Positions 23,362 through 35,200 of a stretch of 64,000 nucleotides of DNA are shown here, one piece after another (position 1 is the stretch's first letter; every line of letters begins with the position of its first letter). Source of the DNA: Amyloporia xantha (Eukaryota > Basidiomycota > Agaricomycetes > Polyporales > Adustoporiaceae); the NCBI GenBank assembly GCA_036971615.1, contig JAYKKR010000009.1, positions 1,364,001 to 1,428,000 of the forward strand. The letters run 5' to 3'. The position numbers were made by a program, and so were the translations under genes. The notes beneath the pieces were generated by a model. It was not told the DNA's origin. It made no database searches and was given only the letters and a program-made list of their open reading frames with translations.

Positions 23362-25083
23362 AGTAGAAAAAACAAGAATTCAGGCGAGGATGCTGTTGCC
23401 GGGTGAGGGGAGTACTGGATATCATGCTAGACAACGCAGAGCGCAGTCGAACAATTCTGCGCAAGGAGCATTGAGTACCACGCACCGTCCCAAGCTGGCG
23501 TACCTACCTTCTGTATACACACTGTTGGTCATGAACAATTCCGGACGTGCAGGATATCATAGTCGCATCGGATCTGCTGCATAGACAAAACACCTTGCAC
23601 CATACAATGGAAACAGGCCGACGCGCACGTCCGGGTCCCGTCTACAAGAAAGAACTTGAGCGCGCAGCTAGGCTCTCAGTAGAGCGCAGGCTTCGAGATG
23701 TGAGACGGATGCAGGTAGATGCCATCCATCCCCCCTCGCATGTCCGTTGTGGCTTTCTCTACATGCATATAGGCGTGTTGTCTGTACCGCTCCCCAAAAT
23801 GCAAGAGGGTCAACGAGATCAGCGCGGTTATCGCCCGAGCACGTATGAATGCAGTGGACGGATGAAACGCACAGCATGGGTATCCACCGTCGACCCTCCT
23901 TGGAGAACTATGTGGTCCCGAGAATACCATTCATTCGTTCTCGAGCGGGGAGAAAAAGGAGTGATACACATGCCCACCCTCTGCACATCAGGCCCTGAGT
24001 GCAGCGCAGAAGATTATCCTCGACGACTCCTTCCTAGCGGGATTCTTTGACGACTAGAGTCAACCCCCACCCCGCGTCCGAGGGTTGCGCTACTGGCCCG
24101 AGATGGGTAGGCTCCCGTCAATCTGCTGCACGCGACTTCATGCCCGTGAGAAGTGACAGGGTGTACGTATGGTGGTATATTCCTTCACACAATGAGAGTC
24201 TGAGGAATTCGAAACTGCGAGTGTGATGTGAGGACGCCTGAACTTGGTCATTGCCACTGAAAGTCGCCATCGTCTAGCTGGGAGCAAACGTCTTCTCTTG
24301 TGTTATTAATCAGCCGAGATGCAAGACCTATTACTGGTGCATCCAGACTAGGATCTTCGCAGCGATAGCGTGGACCTAATGAGCGAGATACTCGGAGGAA
24401 GAGACGTCCGGGCAAGGCAGTGAAGGGGCATACAGTATTCGAGATTTGCCACTCTGGGAGAGGAGATCAGTGTTGCTGTGTATATGGATTGGAATTACAA
24501 GCGTCATCGATTGATCGCGAAATAGACACTATGCTAGCAGAAAATCGGGAGCCGACGGTGCACATATGTTCAAGTTGTACGCGACAGACCGAGAAAGCCT
24601 GCTTTACATACACGGGTCGTTGACAAGTCACAAGGGAGCAATTGCAGACAGATTACTATGCTGTATGTACTTATCAGCCAATACTTCCAAACGTTAAATA
24701 TTTCACAACACGACGATCCTAACGCGATAGACCGAGTCGTTGACAAGTGAGCAATTGCAGACAGATTACTATGCTGTATGTACTTATCAGCCAATACTTC
24801 CAAACGTTAAATATTTCACAACACGACGATCCTACGTCATAGGCGCCTATTCAAGCTGTGGAGCACATCGCCTACCCTTGCGTTCTGTCTCGTTGCCACC
24901 GTTCTCGTGATGCCCCCCAGTTCAGGGACTTGGATATATGCTTGCCAATCTGCTCTGGTGCGGTTGCTCTACCTGTTCCATCCCTTTAACAACCTGAGCT
25001 AGCCTCGCCTTGGTGCTCTCTTCCAAGCTAACATACAACAGTCTCGCTCCGGCACTACTGAGCAACAGGCAAGTCCCTTCCTC
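23362..25083. other. intergenic with tandem duplication
   Basis: Frames at 23547-24050 (+) and 23676-23930 (-) overlap and carry no known motif. A 113-bp tandem duplication is listed separately. The last 150 bp before 25084 are pyrimidine-rich and probably form the leader of the next gene. Confidence 0.45.
24617..24834. repeat. tandem duplication, period about 113 bp
   Basis: Copy 1 (24617-24721) and copy 2 (24737-24834) both start tcgttgacaagt and share an uninterrupted identical core from gagcaattgcag to cgatcct. The only clear difference is a 7-bp segment (cacaagg) present in copy 1. Near-identity indicates a recent duplication. No gene overlaps it. Confidence 0.9.
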
Positions 25084-26058
25084 ATGCATACCTCAGCTAT
25101 ACCCTCCTCGAGCCTAGACTACGAGCCTATCATGGACTGCGAGTCTGACGAGGACGACCACGAGCCCGCTGTATCCCCCGGCACCGTCACACTCTCCGCC
25201 ACCCAATTCACCCACCTCCTCTCCCTCATCCACCTCCGCGCCTCCCATCCTGCATCGCATTCTCCCCCGATCGCTTCTGTCCAGTTGCGTCCGCCCCTCC
25301 ACAAGACTCGCTCCGAGTTCAGCCCGCCGCCTCACCGGACGCATCTCCCCCCAAGGAACCCCCCGCGCGCGCCGCTCAGCCCAGACCTGCGCGAGCTCTT
25401 CCCCACCATCGACCCCGCCGTCCTTCGAGCGATCACGCAGAACACGTTTGCCCCGCACGACCTCTACAAGCTCGACCCGCTGCGCGCATCCGCGGCGTCC
25501 CCTGGCGACTCGGACCCAGGTGCCACGGCCCAGCTGACCCCACACGACTTCGTCACACGTTTCTACCCCTCCTTCTCCTCCCTCGTCGCCCCGCTCGCAA
25601 CCTACTTCCGCGTCCTCCTCGCGCACGTCTTCGCCCTGCCACCCGCCACTACATCCAGCCCGTCCAGCCCGTCCAGCCCGTCCAGCCCGTCCCCCCTCCC
25701 GCCCGCGCACGTCCTAGCCTCCGCCAGCACCGCCTACCTCGCGCGGCTCGTCGCGCTGCACGAGGAGCATCACTGGGCCAGCGTGCTCGCGTACCACATG
25801 GCCTTCCATGCGCGGCGCGTGGAGGAGATGCGCCGCGGGGAGTATGGCGGGTGGGCGGGGGCGGATTGGGCGCTGCTGGTCAGATGCGTCGCGGAGGAGG
25901 GGACCGGGGGGTGCGGAGGGGGAGAGCAGGGGTCTTTGAGCGCTGAGGGCACGGACGAGGTGTCAGGGGAGGGTGTGGAGGAGGGCGCTGGGCGTGCCTT
26001 CGCTATTTGGCCCTCGAACCGCACGTCTCTGCCACATGGGGCGACGGCGAGCGCGTGA
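25084..26058 (+). CDS. hypothetical protein, possibly gag-like
   Basis: A single-exon frame of 324 aa, GC-rich and C-biased at third positions, unlike its A/T-richer surroundings. An acidic start (CESDEDDHEP) is followed by a Pro/His-rich linker, then an alpha-helical part: LFPTIDPAVLRAITQNTF, FYPSFSSLVAPLATYFRVLL and a conserved-looking helix pair HEEHHWASVLAYHMAFHAR, then VEEMRRGEYGGW. Four copies of a 9-bp unit encode (SSP)n. The last 70 residues are Gly/Glu-rich. I recall similar helix patterns in multi-copy agaricomycete hypothetical proteins and retroelement gag-like proteins, but I cannot confirm this. No zinc knuckle, protease or polymerase follows. Function unknown. Confidence 0.55.
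   Translation: MHTSAIPSSSLDYEPIMDCESDEDDHEPAVSPGTVTLSATQFTHLLSLIHLRASHPASHSPPIASVQLRPPLHKTRSEFSPPPHRTHLPPRNPPRAPLSPDLRELFPTIDPAVLRAITQNTFAPHDLYKLDPLRASAASPGDSDPGATAQLTPHDFVTRFYPSFSSLVAPLATYFRVLLAHVFALPPATTSSPSSPSSPSSPSPLPPAHVLASASTAYLARLVALHEEHHWASVLAYHMAFHARRVEEMRRGEYGGWAGADWALLVRCVAEEGTGGCGGGEQGSLSAEGTDEVSGEGVEEGAGRAFAIWPSNRTSLPHGATASA
25654..25689 (+). repeat. 9-bp coding minisatellite
   Basis: Four perfect copies of tccagcccg, encoding repeated Ser-Ser-Pro, inside the hypothetical gene starting at 25084. As a multiple of three, changes in copy number would keep the frame open. Confidence 0.9.
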
Positions 26059-26728
26059 GGCCTGGTTTGTGCTGCGTGCTCTACCTATGCTGTTCTGGAT
26101 GCCCCGTCATCAGACTATCGCATTCTGCCGACACTCCCCATGCTTGTGCACGACTCCCGCGAGACCGTATTCTGTCCTCCATTCCCAATTTGCTCTCATG
26201 CTCGATACCGCTCCGAATCAACCCACCCACCCGCCAGCGCTTCTCCCTCAGATCCTCTGCATGCTCTGAAAACATATTGATTGCTATCCTCATGTTCACG
26301 CCCGGACTCTGCCTGCGTATCAAATGACTGTGTCCTGCACATTCTGCCTTACGTTACGAACTCTGCCTGCGGTTAGATACCAGTGCTTTGTTGCTTAATG
26401 ATCGATGATCCCCCATTACTCGTGTAATTACAAGGACGCTGCTTGCGCTTCTCCATGTTGCATTTTTATATCTGTGCTCAGTGCTGAGCTTTGTTGTGCT
26501 GGTATAATATCATGTCATTAGCATTTACACCGCCATTCGCCATGTCAGGACCTCCCTCGGTGTCGCATTTATATGAACGTTGGTGTGAACACGGTTTACA
26601 TTTCAGGAGCGATTTGTAACCTCCCAAGATAAAAAAACTTGAAGGACCCTGCACTCAGACATATACAGGCCTGATACTGATCAAATGAAGATCCATGACC
26701 TCCCAAGGGCCATGAGTCAGTGACCGTA
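26059..26728. other. intergenic
   Basis: No gene was recognised. Short frames at 26007-26327 continue out of the upstream gene's 3' end. Towards 26640 there is an a-rich run. The possible MITE begins at 26729. Confidence 0.5.
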
Positions 26729-27120
26729 GTGGTGGGGGCAGAATTGTTGGAGGCGCTAACTGCCAACTGCCAGGCACAATGGCAATTGCCATATGTAGCA
26801 GAAATTGGCAAATATCTTGCAGGTGTCCCGCCGAAATGCAATTATAATTTTGTTGCAGAGCCTGTCTTCGGAAACCAGACCTGGTATTTACTCTGGGTAA
26901 CCTATCTGACCGTGAAATGCTCAGAAAGCGGTCCAAATTTGGTAAAATACGGGGTGGAGAGACCCTATATTAGAGTTATTTAGGGTTTAAAAGCCTTCAC
27001 CTACGGGTTATCTGCCACTACTTGCCACCCTAAGTATCGATTTTGTTCTGCCATATGCCATGGCAATTGCCCCGTGGGCAGAAATGGCTCGGCAGAATAT
27101 TTAATTTCTGCCCACAACAC
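26729..27120. mobile_element. possible MITE with 15-bp terminal inverted repeats
   Basis: The left end GTGGTGGGGGCAGAA and the reverse complement of the right end GTGTTGTGGGCAGAA match at 13 of 15 positions. The dinucleotide TA flanks both sides, consistent with a Tc1/mariner-type target. Inside each end lie related palindromic words around ggcaattgcc and catatg. The 392-bp body is A/T-rich, with no coding capacity. The size and ends fit a miniature element, but the repeats are short, so a chance match or an older decayed element is possible. Confidence 0.4.
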
Positions 27121-27438
27121 TAGCCATGACGCGTTTGATCTGCGACGCGTCGCGGCCTCGTGACCAGTTTTCCTATGCCCTTCGTGAGCTCATCCGGCAA
27201 AAAGCGCAGACGCATATACCCTGCCCTTGCGCGAGCTCTGGGCTTTTCCTTCCGCCCTGTGTTCTGCTCTCTCCTTTATACCGCGACTATCTGCGTCGTT
27301 TGTCCCGTTCACTAGCGAAGTATCTGGACTATACGGAATCCTCGTAGGCACCGGCCGTGCTTGGCTGTCGCCTATCCAGTATTCAGCATTCTAACATTCA
27401 TCATCCAGCACTAATACGATCTCTGATTTTGAAGTCCC
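27121..27438. promoter_or_regulatory. upstream region of F-box-like gene 1
   Basis: This 318-bp gap directly precedes the ATG at 27439. It contains pyrimidine-rich stretches (for example around 27245-27280) typical of fungal leaders but no clear TATA box. The frame at 27126-27347 has no recognisable similarity. Confidence 0.35.
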
Positions 27439-28914
27439 ATGATACCCATGAAGCCTTTCAAATCCACGTCTTTCGACTTTCTCTCACTCAATCTTGACGT
27501 TTTTTCCGAGATCCTTTCGCTTCTCTCGCCAAAGGACGCCCATCGTCTCGCGCTCACCTCACGTCATGTGTACCCTCTCGCCATGCGCAGAGCCCTCTCA
27601 CAGGTCGTCCTCACTACGCCCCGTAGTGTCCTGGGGATTTGCACCTACATGCTGGATGTTCCTGCAAGATTGCTTGACCTGCAGGATCTGGAAGTGGAAC
27701 ATCTACGCGATGTAAGAGTGGAGGAAGCCGTTTGTCTCTGTAACGTGCTTTTGCACGCTCCTAATTTGAAGCGCCTCAGCCTCGCACAATGCGAGGATCT
27801 CCTCAAATTCTGTCCGCACCTCGGCGACGCGATCGCCATTCTTCCCAAGGTCGTCACATTCAAGCTGTATTATGTGGGACCGCGCACGCTCAGTGTCCTC
27901 TCAGACTTACGTAGCAGACCTCTCCATCTTGACCTCTCAACCAATCTTCATCTCTCCTGGATTCGCCCCTTTGCAAGCCCTGCTCTACAAAATTTGGAAC
28001 ACCTAGAAATTCACGTATTTGCTTTTGACAAACCTTTTCCGACAATGGCTGCGGACAGTAGTTGGCCGCAGCTTCACTCATTGCACACTTTGAAGCTTTT
28101 CTACGGTCATGTGTCTATTCTTCCTCTCGTGCACATATTTCCCAACGTCCGAACGTTATCCTTGTACGAAGTCTGTGGAGTTCACGGCATGCACTCGGGT
28201 ACAGCCCGTTGGTCGTCTTTGAAGCACGTGGAAAGCATGAACTCTGACTTGACATCTTTGAGGATCACTTTTCCGGTGCATCACCTCAAATGGGCATCCA
28301 ATCCTTGCCAAGAGCAGCCTGACGAGATCCTCTGTGCTGCTGAGGACATGTCGCCGGTGGTGTTTACTTTGGAGGTCTCCATGCAGAGTGGTCCGGAGTT
28401 ATGGCAGCCACTCGTGGCTGTTCTGCCAAGATTGACGTGTCTCGCGGTAACCTTGGATTGTGAGACGGAGCTATGGGGTGCTGCACTCCTGGCGTGGATG
28501 GTATGTGGTCACCGATGAACTCGAGTGCATTTGTTATGACACTGGATACAGGAGCAAGTTGTTCCGGTCATGGCCTCGCTCAATATCACCTGCCTCAAGG
28601 TGGACGTCGGGGATGCCATGGGCATGCATCGCACCCCCCCAGCCCCCCCAGCGACTGTTGAATCCCTCGACTTCTTCTTTGCAGTCTGTCAAACCCTTCC
28701 CGCGCTCCTCGTTAAACACGTCGTTTCTCTTGAATACCTGTCGGTTGCTATTCGTGGACAAGAGGTGGACGATCCCCGAACTCGTCCCGAGAAGCTGAGC
28801 GACATGAACTCCTGGTGGAAGCTCGCTTGGATGGATGGAAAACGGGTCATGGAGACATTCCCGACGAGTGAAGGCGAGGCTTTACTCCAACGTCTATGCG
28901 CTGGACCCGTCTAA
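27439..28914 (+). CDS. F-box/LRR-like protein 1
   Basis: Predicted 474 aa in two exons (27439-28500, 28552-28914; intron gtatgt...acag, 51 bp). Residues 10-55 (FDFLSLNLDVFSEILSLLSP, then KDAHRLALTSRHVYPLA) look like a fungal F-box: a hydrophobic helix, LSPKDAHRLALTSR, then a VYPLAMRRAL helix. Irregular leucine-rich segments follow (LHAPNLKRLSLAQ, LQNLEHLEIH, FPNVRTLSLYEV). Proteins of this type recruit targets to SCF ubiquitin ligases in fungi, where they form large variable families; the Skp1 contact is inferred, not shown. The C-terminal exon ends with a Trp-rich segment (NSWWKLAWMDGKRVMETF) that is also present in the second copy. Start is the first Met of the frame, with a second Met three codons later. 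Confidence 0.75.
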
Positions 28915-29920
28915 GCGAAGGCTGGTGCTTCTTACATTCTTGACTGAGAAGTGAGACTAACATCACTGAAGTTACAGAGACCGTCCCTCTACATCTTGGT
29001 ATCCACCGAACTACATACACGCGACAGGGGTCTTGGACGCTGCAGGCAATTCATGGATTGCAAAATTTTGGAGCTTGTTGTTTGTCGCCTGCATCCTTGT
29101 TGCGCATATCCGATGGGATTCGTCTGTCGATCAGAGTATGTCGTGGTATTCATTCGAAAACTATTGGAACACCAGACCCGAATTCGTCGAGTTAATGCAG
29201 TTGCTAGCTTGAAAGAGTGGATAATGTCTTCGAAGAGCGTCAGTATCGTAGTTCGCATCCGTCATGGGCCCGGTGACAGGCGTGGTAATGGGAGAAACAT
29301 TCAATGTGCGCCTAGCAGGAAAACGACTCTTGCTCACGTATATAGTATCACGTTATGTGGTTCTAAACAAAATGTTTATGATGCGTATGTCTTCGTCTTT
29401 CTTCTTTGTTTCCGTGACTGGTCATCGGTCGTCCGTGGTTCTTACCTGCCTGCATCTGGAGAATCCTCAAGCGAGGAAGAGAGTTGGATTTGCGATGTCG
29501 GCAGTTTCAATTTTCATTTATAAACCGTGGTCAGTAGTAGTGAGTTCCGACGTCTCCTCCCGTGCAGTACATCTAAAATATCACTAATCGCTAAGCTCAT
29601 GATCTAAAAGAATCAGTGGTCGTCTTTTATTTTGGTCGAAGAATGGAACGAAGGAATATGCTTCCAGTAAGACAATGGGCGATTCGGTGGCAACGAGTGG
29701 CACCACCTCTTTTGTTCGATGTGTACATGTCACTTAAGTCTGTCAGAAGAGTGCCATCTCAGTATTGAACGTGTGTGAGCCCTGCCTTTACTCTCCAACC
29801 TCTGAAGCCACAGTTTTGACCACGCCGAGAGAATTAATAGCATCTTGTGAGTGTTCATCTATTTTGCTTGATTAAGAGTCACTGATCAGGACCTCAAAAC
29901 TCTCAGCGTGATTCAGCACC
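28915..29920. other. intergenic between the two F-box-like genes
   Basis: Frames at 28951-29523 and 29264-29587 are open but have no similarity to the neighbouring family or any motif I recognise. The last 150 bp probably contain the promoter of the gene at 29921. No further copy of the family was seen here. Confidence 0.45.
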
Positions 29921-31646
29921 ATGCTTAGAAGGACGCCTTTCCGCTCCACCCTGAATCTCCTCTCGTTGAATCATGATGTACTCTCCGTAATCGTATCTCT
30001 CCTATCCGCGGATGACGCTCATCGCCTCGCGCATACCTCACGAGATCTCTATTCCGTCGCGATACGTCGAGCTCTCTCGGAAGTCATTCTGTATCGGTCC
30101 TCCGGGACCGTCCCCTTCTATACATATATGCTCGCCAACATTCCCGCTCGTTTGCTTTGTCTACAGGACTTTAGGCTCCAATGCCACGCGAGTCAAGATA
30201 TGGACCCCGCCTCTCTGTCTCTCCTCTCTGAGTTTCTGAAACAGGCTTCTCACCTCAAGAGTCTTCTTCTTGACAATGCCGAGGCGCTGCTCAAGAGCGA
30301 ACCGCTCATTGGAAACGCGATCGCAACGTTGCCAGACTTGGTCAATCTTTACCTGACCGAGGGAGGCCAGCGCACGGTGTGTCTCATGGACGAGATACGC
30401 AGCAGACCGAAATCCATCGAGTTGCTTGTCATAGATGATGCTGTCGACTTCTCCCCTCTTTTCAAGAGCGATGCTTTGGAGAGAACTGTGAGACTGAGTC
30501 TCACGGGTTTCCAAGCCGGTCTTCATGTCGAGATGGAGAGCTGGGAGCCGAGGCTGCTGCTGCGTGTTCTCGAGCTGCAATACTGCTGCGCGCGCATGGG
30601 CTGGTTCGTGCACCTGTTTCCTAGGCTGCGCAGTCTGGATTTGGGAAATGTCGTGGGTGATGATGCGCCACTCTCGTCGGACGACGACAGTGATAGCGAC
30701 GACAGCGACGACGACAGCGACAGCATCGACGACAACAACATCGTCAACGGCGACAACGTAAATGCTATGTGCTGGTCGTCTCTGGACCACGTTGGCGGTC
30801 GGGTTGCTGACTTTGCGACCTGGCCGGTGGCCTGTCCCGTGCATCACCTTGAACTTGATACGACATGGTTCCCTGATGTGACGGAAGACAGGGCGATCGG
30901 GTATGCACACGAGGCGATCAAGAACATGAATCCTGTGGTGCTCACTTTGCATGCACGTGTGGATGTAGGCCCTGAGCTCTGGCGGCCACTGGTGGACATC
31001 GCTCCGAGGCTTATCTGTCTGTCGATCCGGCTCCGTGGTTCGTCTGGAGTCTGTCTTTGGAGGTGGATAGTACGTGGGCTCGAATCTTTCTCGATACAGC
31101 GAAGCCGCTTACCTGATGAGGTGCACGTAGCTTGAGGTAACCCCGGCATTGGCTTCACTAAGGATCACTTGTCTCGTGGTGCATGTCACGAATACGTTCG
31201 ATTGGAGACCCTGGGGCGCCGCTAAGAAGTCTCCGGTTGAGGGCGCGTCAAGCGAGAATGATAGCAACACTCAGCGCGACTACGATGTTGTCAACGACAT
31301 TTACGATAGCAATAACGACGACTACACTGACAATGACGACGAGCAGGCCTACAGTAAGGACGTTCCCTGCGAAGATCCGTTCAAGATCATCCGCGCAGCG
31401 TACCAGCTACTCCCCGGCATCCTGGCTAACTCCGTGCGTTCGCTGACATATTTGTCGGTGGCGAGCGAAGAAATAGAGATTATGTCTTCCTCAACAAACT
31501 ATGTGCCGATACGCGAGGCGGCCGCTTGGTGGCGGCTCGGGTGGGAGGGAGACCGTCGGGTCCTTGAGGTAATGTCGACAGGTGTAGGCGACCGTTTGTT
31601 GGAACAGCTGCGGGCCGAGCCTGGAAAAGAAAAGGTACGTGTGTAA
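29921..31646 (+). CDS. F-box/LRR-like protein 2 with acidic insert
   Basis: Predicted 554 aa in two exons (29921-31069, 31131-31646; intron gtacgt...cgtag, 61 bp). The N-terminus (LNLLSLNHDVLSVIVSLLSA, then DDAHRLAHTSRDLYSVAIRR) aligns with F-box-like protein 1, as do ARLLCLQDFRLQ, HLKSLLLDNAEALL and the C-terminal AAAWWRLGWEGDRRVLEVM block. The intron sits at the same place relative to this block. Two acidic low-complexity insertions set it apart: an Asp/Ser run near residues 250-275 and an Asp/Asn/Ser/Tyr-rich stretch early in exon 2. Probable role: substrate adaptor of a cullin-RING ligase (inferred). Tandem arrangement with gene 1 points to local duplication followed by strong divergence. 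Confidence 0.75.
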
Positions 31647-32238
31647 TTTGCATCCTCCTCTCTGCGAGCTGATTGGTCCTATGTCTAACCAGGGATCGAT
31701 GGCAAAAGTATCGAACTGATGGGCCGTGACTTGCAACTGTCCAGGACTACGAGGAAGCGAGCTCCTACCGGAGACGGCTTGGCTTCGCTCTGATCTTAGC
31801 ACATCTTATTCAGCGGGTGTATATAGCGAATTTCTGCGGTCCGTGTCGGAAACTTTGTAAATGTCTCTCTTGATAAGTCTCCGGGAGAAAAGATAATCAC
31901 ATAATGGCGCCGTCCTCGATGTGTAGTCAACGCCTCAGTCTAGCGCAGACCTTCCATCAAATTGGACATGTTGAAGTAATGACGCCAAACTTGAGTCGTG
32001 AACCGGCGGTACAACATTCAGGGGATCCAGAATGGACGGCCCATCCGAATTCAAGATATGTGTAGATCTTCGAATGTTGTCCATTCAGCATGGCGTCTTT
32101 CAACCTAATCTACGCGTAACGCAGTGGGTGAGATGTGTCACATACAAGACAACAAGACAACAGGATATGCACAGAATTAGATATTAATGAGGTACTCGGC
32201 CTTGAAAACTTATACATTCTCATGCCCAGTTGATGGCA
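31647..32238. other. intergenic, convergent 3' flanks
   Basis: The gap lies between the 3' ends of F-box-like gene 2 (+) and the paladin-type gene (-). No coding or repeat feature was recognised. Confidence 0.6.
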
Positions 32239-35200
32239 TCACTCTAGAGACCGGCGTCCCAACAACATCGTGATCTCACGTCGCTCCTTCAACCAGTTGG
32301 GGAACGTGATTTGATCGTCTCGCCCTTCCGCCTCCTTCATCTCAATCAGGTAATTAGCGAACACTATGAGTGTCCCGTAGCGATACCTATATGCGATACA
32401 GCATATTAGCGTGGTTACGAGGTCGATAGTAGAAAATACGTACAGATAATTCACGCCAATATCCATAAGTTTACGCTGTTTCGCGCTGCCCTTCTCGCAA
32501 GCGTTCACCTTCAACTTGTAACTGCAGAACATAAGAGTGGACGGTCATCAGGATCAATGATACATCACAAGGACAAATGAAATGCGCACTCGTAAATAGC
32601 CTTGCGCAGATTTTGGACGTCCTGCATCAGGTCAATGGCACGATCCGTCAACCTCTTGGCCATCTTGCCATGGGATAGCACGCCGACTAGCTGCAGGATA
32701 GTCTTGTACTCTCCTACGTTATGCATTCCAGTCGATCATATTGAACATGCCAGGCGGAGGTGAATGCAAAGTAGTCACAAACCTTGCAAGTATGCTTCCT
32801 CTTCCGACGGTCCGTCAATCAAATCATACCGTTCAAGCTCATTGGAACTCTCTTCGTCTTCTGCGTGGGGTACCAGGGTCGAAATCTCCAGATCATGATC
32901 CCATTTGATTGTCGTTGCGATGAGACACGCAGTGACCATTCCTGTTGTGGTACGCCCACGCCCCATCTGGCAATTGAAGATGAAGTCTCCCGCTTCGCCT
33001 GAACAGAGGCCAGACCGCACACGGTCCAGAAGCTGTGAAAGCGCAGCAGGAAGGGGTGCTTGTTCGTCTGTCTATTCAAACAGTTAACAAAGACCACTAC
33101 AAAAATTGCTCGATGAAACGTACCACTGCAACGCGGTCATAATTGACCTATAGTTAGACTGGTCAATATGTCATGAATGCAGGCAAATATGAGACAGTCT
33201 CGGATACCTTGTATCCTTCTTTCGCCATCAGGTCGTAAACGTCTCTTGGGGTCATGATGTCATCCTCAGTGACATCTTCCCAGATCGGTATGATTGAGAA
33301 GACACCCGGACGTTCCTCCACCTCGTCATGCAAAAGAATCCGTCCTGCTCCGACTCGCACTTCACCAATGACGTCCCGTTTGAGATTCTCCTCCATGGCT
33401 TCGACCATACTGGTCGTAACACCTGTTGCTCTATGCAATTGACAGATTAGCACTTAAACAGGTAAGAAGTGGTCTCCGTAAACTCACTCGACATTCTCCA
33501 GTGGTTTGTCTACCAGGCGGAGAACGTGAGGTCTGCCTGCCACGTAGATGACGGGCTCCTAAACCAATGTTAGCGTATGCTGCAATGAAGTAGATTACAA
33601 TCAACTAGCCTCTCTAAGCGAAGTCCAGTACACCATATTGCTTCCATCCGGGCCAGCGTCCACTCGCGCTAATGCCCGTCTCAACCTAGGTAGGAATAAA
33701 GTTGACTACTCAGGATAGAAAGCTAATCAGAAGTACCCACCCCTGCACTGTTGGCATACCACTTGGAGACAACTCTTCAGGGGCATAATTTGACCATGGG
33801 AGTACCCGAGACTCACCTTCCACATACCCATTTTCCATCATTCGTAGTTTCTGGTACAAACTCAGCATCCTCTGTAGGTGAAGATGGCCCAGATGATACG
33901 AGGCGTAACGTAAGCGGTACACGTCGAAAATTGGGTGCACCCTCTATACGCCTGGAGACAACATATTGAATATCCTTCAGTGGACGATCGGAGTATTATA
34001 AGCGTACTCAGATAAGCTCATTTTCTGTAAATTGGAAAAGAAGTCGCTTTTCAGAATCGTTGATGCTGATAAAATGCTTCCTGCCCGATTAGCTACAATC
34101 CGTTGCACTTCGTCAGGTGCCACGCCTCCCGTGACATCTACACGTTCGAGTGGTTTCAAGGTGTTCATGTCGTCCGACATCAATTCTTTCTCGAAAGTCT
34201 TTATGACTGGATGACATCAAAGGAATATATAAGTGTATGGACAGAGTCAACTGAACATACAGGCTTTGCTTACCTGGACGACTCTCAACAAATGATTCTA
34301 GGCTTTCAAAGGAATGCACGGTGTCCGGCTCGGTAGATTGAAGATAAGATTGGAAAATAATCAACTCGAAATACCGTCTCAAATATTGCAGACCTATAGC
34401 ATCACCCAATTAATGAAAACAACTGCCAGATGAGATGTGTCCCATTAATCATGGTCAGGAGCTGACCTTTATGGGCCCACTGTCGTCGCTGCTGTTCGTC
34501 CGTAGCTTGTTCCGCCCGTGACCGTGCGTCTTCAATTGAATCGCGGATGTTGAGGACTTCCGAACATTGGTCAATGGCATCATCAACGACACTCTTGACA
34601 GCGGGACCTTTGCGGATCACACGCAGGAGATCTAAAACAAATCTTAGTCCCACCGATGGCTCTGAGATAGGCTCACATACTGTTGATAACTTGATACGAA
34701 TGGCGGGGTGCACTGTGGCTGTTACTGCCGTCAATACCATTGATGGTGAGCGAACGTGCAGGTCTCTGAGGAGAATGCGGTGCTCTTATTTTGGCCGCGT
34801 GCTCTAGCCACTGCTGAATTAGGACTAGAATAACCTGTAATTATACGAGAATCAAGGGCCGTTGTTAGATGTGGAACATGTAGAACATATTCCACGGGAA
34901 GCTTACCGCAGTCATAGTACTTCTCCCTCTGCCTAGCTGGCAATTTATGACAATTGGCGCACCAGTTGCACTGCTGCGAACGACCACATCTATCAGCTCA
35001 CTCAAATCACTGAAGTCTGGAGGCCGTTCCGCGGTGATAGGTATACGAGTGTATCCTAGCTCGAAACCATCATCTATATGTCTTCGCGAGGCCATGATCT
35101 CCTTCAGAACACAGACATTTTTGGCTTCGACTTCCTCCCAGACGGGAACGACGGAGCCGTCCGGGGTTTCTGTGTGGAGCAAGAGTCTACACATGTAAAT

